NCBI GenBank assembly: GCA_003833135.1 | Contig: QZLH01001254.1 | Location: 25,269 to 36,643, forward strand | Origin: Oehlia diaphana | Taxonomy: Eukaryota > Glomeromycota > Glomeromycetes > Glomerales > Glomeraceae | DNA: 11,375 bases | Direction of reading: 5' to 3' | In this document: positions 6,154 through 11,375 of the stretch, in pieces | How positions within the stretch are numbered: position 1 is the stretch's first letter | How the letters are laid out: each line of letters opens with the position of its first letter | Made by a program: the position numbers and the translations under genes | Notes under the pieces: generated by a model | Told to the model about the DNA's origin: nothing | What the model saw: the letters and a program-made list of their open reading frames with translations, nothing else | Database searches by the model: none

Positions 6154-8249
6154 CAGTTCACCCTCATTACAGTGAATCCCATGGGCTGAACGTTGTAGTG
6201 AGAGAATATAGATAAAATTTTCGCTATATCAAAATTTATGATGATAATTAAGGAACTTACATACATTTTCCTTTATTATTATTGACTAAAAACTAGTGCA
6301 ACAAATTGATATGGCAAAAACTTGACATTCTTCTTTATGACCATAAAAGACAAACTTACTGAAATATGAAGTTTTAACATCATAGAATTTCTCGTTCATG
6401 TGATAAAATTTATAATGATTTGTGCAACCCTTCAAAAATTCGTATGAATTGTATTATTCTTAATATTTGTAAATAAGAGAAATTAATTATTGGTATAAAA
6501 CATAGCCTATCTCTAATAGAATTTGTCTGAATTGTCTGGATCAGTCGGTTGAATTATTCTTTTCAAAATGATTATGATTGTATAAAATGATCAAAGAAAA
6601 AAGCTTTTATGCTATTATCATGATCCGCTCGATTATGAGTAATCACTACTTTATTTACTTGGTTATGTGCTGTAAGTATATCTTTTGTTTCAAAATAAAC
6701 AAAATAAAAAAACCTCAGGTGTCGATGTCGATTTGCGTAGGTGATGACTTGGCAAAGACGTATATTATAAATGTGACGTTTGAGTTTTATTTATGGGAAA
6801 TGGATATATTTCACGTAATATCACAAATATTGATGCAATGATATCATATATATTAGTATTGCCATATAGGTGAAGAATTATTTTCGCATATGAAGTAGTA
6901 TAAAATTTGATACAATCACCTTTCAAAATAATTCTGGTGCTCTACAAATTTATAATTTTTGTAGCTAAAATAATAATAATGTAAATGAATTTTAATATTT
7001 CATAAATAACTAATACTCTTCCGATATATAATTGCTGGTCAGAAAATATATTAAAATCCATCTTTTTCCAATAGATTGTTTTGGGAGCATTAGCACAAGC
7101 GGTATCTAAAATAATAAAATTTTAATATTATTTAAAATTGTCTGTCAATTTAAATCATTGCGGACCAATGATTAAATGTAATTTGATAAACATCAGGTGA
7201 ATTATTTTCTAAAAATCCCTTCTTCCGGTGTAAAAATAATAATTAAACACGGTTTCTTCAATATTTGAGCTATACAGTTATGCAAAAATATATATTTATA
7301 TCTTTTATTATTAAAACATAAATTAATAAAAAGTTTTTAGTAAAAAAAAGTATTTCTGTTAATTAAAAATTACACCAGCAAAGTGAGTAAAAGAAGAACT
7401 GATATTTATACAGACCTAGGCGAAAATAATGGCGGTTGGTTTTTTTAACGCCATGAACGAAATTTGTAATGAAACATCAAAAGATTTTTTTATTTTCTGA
7501 AAGAGTAACAGAAAATACATATATTTCATTATTTAAGCAACCTTTGATATAGTAACCTTCCGTGTCAATAAATGCCCAAATACATTATTGTACATTATTG
7601 GTACTGCTAACTAACGTTTTTTTAATATAATTTCTTAAACGTTTCCTCAATTTTCTCGCCATCCAGAAGTCAGATTTAAACAAAATTACCACCGGTTCGA
7701 ATGGTGGTCTTAAAATTCCTGTGTAACATCTGTGTAACAAGATCGTTTGGGTATTATTAATTAAAATCAATTCTTGTTTTGTATATAGGACAAATAATTC
7801 TAAAAGATAATTTATCAAATTTAAAATAATATTGTTTGAATCACGAAATTACAAGGAATTTAATAATAATAAATTTGTTTCAATACAAGCATTGGTTGGT
7901 AAGAAAATGAAGTTTGAAGTTTTACTTCGTGATTATATACTAAATGTAAAATTTGTTGATAAACATTTCTCAATGAAAATGTAAAATATCAAAGTGAAAT
8001 TTTATTACAAGGTAGTTAAAGGTAAGTAGTTTTTCTTAGAAAAAAATTAGGATAAATTATTAAGTAGGATTTTGAGAATTGTAAGTAAATTTATATCGAA
8101 TTACTTAAGCAACATTTCTATTGAATATATAACTCTTAAATTTTTTATAAAGTAAATTGTGTAAAAGAGCAATATTATAAATTTTTTTTTTTATTTTTTT
8201 TTTAAAGTGATACCTAAGGGCTCAATTGGTGTTTAAATTATAACTTAGA
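6154..8249. other. Long stretch without a supported gene
   Basis: Only scattered short frames occur. An 87-codon plus-strand frame (6578-6841) and a 77-codon minus-strand frame (7585-7818) lack convincing starts, splice context and known domains. A 26-codon ATG frame at 7907-7984 is followed by a strong donor-like AGGTAAGT near 8020, so a first exon cannot be ruled out, but no downstream exon is recognisable. ACCACC/GGTGGT forms a short stem near 7687-7708. No tRNA or rRNA was recognised. Confidence 0.5.
6503..6530. repeat. 28-bp repeat downstream of copy 3, partner of 1832-1859
   Basis: Two differences in 28 bases from the copy at 1832-1859. It lies about 350 bp after the last recognisable part of pseudogene copy 3, against about 110 bp in copy 1, so the duplicated flank has since grown or been rearranged here. 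Confidence 0.7.
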
Positions 8250-10174
8250 TCAGTAAAATGCAGATCCTACACTTAAAACAAAATGTGATATTCGCACCGC
8301 CATTACTTTTGCCGGTGACTGTATTACTTTATCAAAGTCAAAATTAGCAAGTTCTTTTCTATCATTGGCAAATTTTTCTTTTTTGCCTCATTTTACTGTT
8401 GAATTTTACTATGATTCCTAAGAACCTTCTGAGATCTTTTCTTTATAAATTTCTGTATATTGCATATGTCAAAATATGAAAATTCCTTTTTAGTAGTTGC
8501 TATATGAACTTTAAAAATCATAACATTTAATCCTTTATTCTGATTAAGGATTGCTAGTATATGTTAAGTACTATAAGATGCCCAATAGTTAATCTATTTA
8601 TCCAAGCACTTAAGAATTTTTCTGTTAAATGTTTTATTATGTAAAGTATGAAATGTAGTTACAAGTTTTTGCCCAGATGGTACACAAAAAATTGTAGTGA
8701 TAACACTTTAAAAAATTTTCAATTTTAGTTTAAATATAATTTTTTAGAGTTGGATCTTGTAATTGCAGCTCTATCCGGATTATTTTTTATCCAACAAACA
8801 TTATTCTAACATATACTATAATTATTAAATAAATGCTGAATTAGACTTTTACTTGTATATAACATGTTTTTTCTTCAGTTAGCGCATAATTCTAGTTAAG
8901 TTTTTTTTGTAATCCAGTACCAAATATACAAGAATTAAAATATCACATAATGTGTTGTTCAAAACTCAAAAGGATGCCAATATAAGTATTATTTTTTCAC
9001 TATTAAACAAAATAAAAAATTTTTATTATTTATAAATATAATATTAGAAGTAATTATAAATATATTAACTTAGATTCTTTCAGATATTTTTGCTTATATG
9101 CTTCAGGTTAGTAAAGATAAAATCTACTGCAGGTATACATGCCAAAGTTCTATTTATTTCTAGATTGCTATCTACACATACATGTAAGATAAAGTCAGTT
9201 TATTCTAATATGGGCATTATATTATTAAATAATACAAGCAAAATTGCATGCTCCATTTATCTTAACGTTCTATTAAAATTTTCATTATAAATTATTTTTG
9301 AAGAATTATTTTCAGATTTACGTATCATACAAGAATATTCTACTGTATGAAATCTGATTACAGGTTGATAATTATATCCTGGTAAATATTTTAAATAAAT
9401 TAATTAGTAATTTATTTAGCATCAATAATAATATTTCTTATATATTAGAAAGGTCACATAAATATAAGAATTTTCTGCTAGCTTAATGTGCATTACGGGC
9501 ATGTGACCATGAACAGTCAAAGCTTATAGGTAGCACCTTTTCTTGTTTGGCAAATGAGCTAACTCCAAGTTATCTAAGATCTTATGTAAAATTATATTAC
9601 TGCTAAATTTTGCACTATCTATAATATATAGGCTTACACATTCTAGCTTAATAGTTATAAAAAAATTTTTTATTATATTGGATAGTTACTCCAATTATAG
9701 CTAATGCTGGTTAAAAAGAATTTTGATTTATTCCTTCAGCAAGTGCTGCTCTCATAACTAAATTAAAATACTTTACTCCTGAATTCTTATTTGAATATTG
9801 TGTTAATGCTTTACAAAGATGATATGTAATAACATAAGATATACTAAATCCTGATATTTTAGTATAAAATGTTCGATTTGATGCAATAATATTAAGACAA
9901 TTAGGACAAGGTAGTAAAAGAAGAATAGAAAGATATTGCGAGGTACTTATAAAAATAACTGATCTTAATCTTTTTTTTTTTAATTCTTTCTCTACTGATT
10001 TTTAAATCTCTGCATCATTAAGTATGATTATATCATTAGTTTCAATGGTATTTTCAGATTTATTATTTATTGTAGTAATTTTTTTTTCAATTTTTTGATT
10101 GTTTTATTTTGAGAATAAATCATTTGTTTATGTTCTAAATTTTTTAATATCAGAATCTGAGTCTGTTTAGAGGA
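8250..10174 (-). pseudogene. Degraded DDE transposase, probably Mutator-like
   Basis: Reading the minus strand from about 10174 gives a protein-like trail broken by many stops and frameshifts. In order it shows a lysine-rich coiled start (NLEHKQMIYSQNKTIKKL), then CPNC (9908-9897) and a later HLC (Cys at 9815-9813), the remains of a zinc ribbon, and next ALAEGINQNSF followed by TAA (9713-9711). A shifted frame gives SFDCSWSHARNA, with the likely first catalytic Asp at 9518-9516. Then come MEHAILLVLFNNIMPILE, VCVDSNLE (likely second Asp at 9172-9170), NLKHISKNI, and a C-terminal part with HNKTFNRKILKCLDK and ELANFDFDKV. It ends at TGA (8250-8252). The order of zinc ribbon, D-x-SW, VD and LKH-K fits Mutator-like transposases of fungi; the family name is from memory. 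It is inactive, and no terminal repeats were found around it. Confidence 0.72.
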
Positions 10175-10367
10175 CAATATTTTTTATTAGGCTCAACATA
10201 AATTTTAAAATGAATATTTTGGTTATTATTATTATCATTTTCACGTAACAAGGTATCAATTTTCTCTTATCCTTATTTTAAATTACAATATAATGTTTTT
10301 TCTTTTTTTTGCATTATTATGCAAATTTTTTAATAAGACAACTAGTTAGAGTTCTGAATGGATTAGA

Positions 10368-10482
10368 TCAGGTCAGGTTAATTGATAAACTTGACCTGAA
10401 ATTTTTTTCAGGTCAGGTCAGGTTAGGTTATATCAGGTTGTCTGTTTAACCTGACCTGACCTGAAACCTGAAAAATTTCAGG
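10368..10482. repeat. CAGGTC/GACCTG palindrome cluster (left)
   Basis: A perfect 19-bp inverted repeat, TTCAGGTCAGGTCAGGTTA (10407-10425) with its complement at 10447-10465, has a 21-base loop. It is preceded by a looser pair (CAGGTCAGGTT near 10369-10379 and TTGACCTGAA near 10391-10400) and followed by CCTGAAA/TTTCAGG (10467-10482). The pentamer GGTCA and its complement repeat throughout. A similar cluster occurs at 11080-11130. Confidence 0.85.
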
Positions 10483-10499
10483 ATTGTTTTTATTAAATT

Positions 10500-10733
10500 A
10501 TTGAAAAAAAACAGTACAAAACTTTTTTTTTTAATATAATATTATAAAAAAAAATGTTTTTGCAACGTTTTTTTATTAAAATATTGAAAAAAAATATTGC
10601 AAAATATTTTTTTAATATAACATTATGAAAAAATTGTTTTTGCAACGTTATTATTGAAATATCAAAAAAAAAATGTTACAAAACATTTTTTAATATACTG
10701 TAATATTATGAAAAAAACGTTTTTCCTCAAAAT
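10500..10733. repeat. Three copies of a ~80-bp tandem repeat
   Basis: Copies lie at 10500-10582, 10583-10660 and 10661-10733. Each has ATTGAAAAAAAA or a close variant, a TACAAAA or TGCAAAA block, TTTTTAATATA, ATTATGAAAAAA or similar, then GTTTTTGCAACGTT (degraded in the third copy) and a run back to AAAAT. Length differences come mostly from A and T runs. It is non-coding. Confidence 0.7.
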
Positions 10734-10760
10734 ATTGCGATTCTTATATTAAAATCATAT

Positions 10761-11058
10761 AAAAAAGTGAATCCCAATACTGCAATTCACTTTTTTTATA
10801 TAGAATTAATATAAAAAGTGAATCGCAATATCACAATTCACTTTTATTACAGTATATAGAATCAATATAAAAAAGTGAATCGCAATACCGCAACTTACTT
10901 TTATTATATAGAATCAATATAAAAAAGTGAATCGCAATACTGCAACTCACTTTTTTTATATAGAATCTATATAAAAAAGTGAATTGCAATACTGCAACTC
11001 ACTTTTTTTATATAGAATCTATATAAAAAAGTGAATCGCAATACTGCAACTCACTTTT
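10761..11058. repeat. Array of six 52-bp hairpin units
   Basis: Hairpins lie at 10761-10797, 10813-10845, 10869-10902, 10921-10957, 10973-11009 and 11025-11058. Starts are 52 bp apart except one 56-bp step. Each reads AAAAAAGTGAATCGCAATA, then CTGCAACTCACTTTTTT, and folds with an AAAAAGTGA/TCACTTTTT stem that extends through TTGCA/TGCAA in the fifth copy. Units are joined by TATATAGAATCTATATA, itself nearly palindromic. Units four to six are almost identical and the earlier ones more divergent. Copy 1 has CCC for CGC. Confidence 0.9.
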
Positions 11059-11079
11059 ATTATATAGTAGAATCAATAG

Positions 11080-11130
11080 TTTCAGGTCAACAGGTCAATC
11101 AGGTCAGGTCAATTTTCATACCTGACCTGA
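11080..11130. repeat. CAGGTC/GACCTG palindrome (right)
   Basis: TCAGGTCAGGT (11099-11109) pairs perfectly with ACCTGACCTGA (11120-11130) across a 10-base loop, and two further CAGGTCAA half-sites precede it. Together with the cluster at 10368-10482 it brackets the tandem arrays, as the two ends of one composite repeat element might. Confidence 0.8.
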
Positions 11131-11224
11131 ATTTTTCAAAAATCTCATACCTAAGGTTGCTTGTCTAAACCTCTTCAAAATCCTATGATTAGTTTCGTCA
11201 AAATTTTACTATAGATTTATTATA

Positions 11225-11338
11225 GTTTTGGCAGAGTTTCAGCAGTTTTGGCATTTATAATAAGTTTCAGCAGTTTTACCTTTCTCCAGAGTTTCACCAG
11301 TTTTTTGATATAACTTTAATATAGTTTCGGCAGAATTT
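11225..11338. repeat. Degenerate GTTTCAGCAG repeat
   Basis: GTTTCAGCAGTTTT occurs at 11236-11249 and 11264-11277, GTTTCACCAGTTTT at 11291-11304 and GTTTCGGCAGAATTT from 11324, spaced 27-33 bp. TTTTGGCA recurs between and after them. No coding frame accounts for it. The window ends soon after, so the full extent is unknown. A 10-bp CTTGTCTAAA is repeated at 11160 and 11360. Confidence 0.55.
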
Positions 11339-11375
11339 CGCTTTTTGGCAAAATGCCATCTTGTCTAAAGCCCTA

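Noticed and set aside
6150..6215. Possible imperfect stem (CTCATTAC with GTAGTGAG) after copy 3
   Set aside because: Too many mismatches to call a structure, and there is no second copy in the window.
6578..6841. Plus-strand 87-codon frame
   Set aside because: It has a non-ATG start and no domain; local base composition rises slightly near 6720-6830 but no protein family is recognisable.
7425..7500. Possible fourth glycosyltransferase relic (CATGAACG and ACATCAAAAGATTTTT resemble exon 5)
   Set aside because: Only two short matches of 8-15 bases occur, and their spacing is far shorter than in exon 5, so chance is as likely in this sequence.
7684..7706. GGTTCGAAT string resembling a tRNA T-arm
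   Set aside because: The flanks pair as ACCACC/GGTGGT rather than as a T-stem, and no anticodon arm, D-arm or acceptor stem can be built around it on either strand.
7585..7818. Minus-strand 77-codon frame (contains LRPPFEPVVILF)
   Set aside because: It has no ATG until residue 53 and no domain I can name. It might be a transposon scrap, but that is unsupported.
9090..9290. Plus-strand 66-codon frame
   Set aside because: It is the antisense shadow of the minus-strand transposase relic (region of VCVDSNLE and NLKHISKNI).
10368..10465. AGGTCA half-sites like nuclear-receptor elements
   Set aside because: Fungi lack nuclear receptors of that kind, and the hexamer is a product of the palindromic repeat.
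10761..11058. CRISPR-like array (regular repeats)
   Set aside because: The whole 52-bp unit repeats with no unique spacers, and the context is eukaryotic. It is a tandem satellite-like array.

Overview
The window is very AT-rich eukaryotic DNA. It has short spliceosomal introns with GTAA donors and TAG acceptors, long homopolymer runs, no bacterial-style gene packing and many degraded repeats. The glycosyltransferase family and the transposase relic look most like those of an arbuscular mycorrhizal fungus (Glomeromycotina, Rhizophagus type). That assignment rests on the look of the sequence and recall of protein families, not on a search.

The one apparently intact gene is a five-exon UDP-glycosyltransferase (GT1 family) at 2650-4757 on the plus strand. 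The exons join in frame into a 546-residue protein with a signal peptide, an N-terminal acceptor domain, a C-terminal UDP-sugar signature, one C-terminal membrane helix and a KxKxx tail. Its fourth exon is only 30 bp. A TATA-like box precedes it and an AATAAA follows it.

Degraded relatives lie on both sides, in the same orientation. Copy 1 (583-1723) keeps exon 4 and exon 5 but has stops, indels, a deletion across the donor-binding loop and a 270-bp MITE-like insertion with 33/34-bp terminal inverted repeats and a TAA duplication. Copy 3 keeps two exon-5 fragments (5457-5655 and 6031-6153), separated by about 375 bp that hold a long hairpin and a second small inverted-repeat element. Copies 1 and 3 also share a 28-bp near-match downstream, so the locus looks like an old tandem array of at least three genes in which only the middle one survived.

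From about 6150 to 8250 no gene can be supported. A minus-strand relic of a DDE transposase, most like the Mutator-like group, runs from about 10174 down to 8250 with many stops and frameshifts. The right end (10368-11375) is repeat DNA: CAGGTC/GACCTG palindromes flank three copies of a ~80-bp repeat and then six copies of a 52-bp unit, each of which can fold as a hairpin. A looser GTTTCAGCAG repeat follows. No wholly new biological system is evident. The main points of interest are the surviving glycosyltransferase in a decaying array, the insertions in its relatives, and the regular hairpin array.
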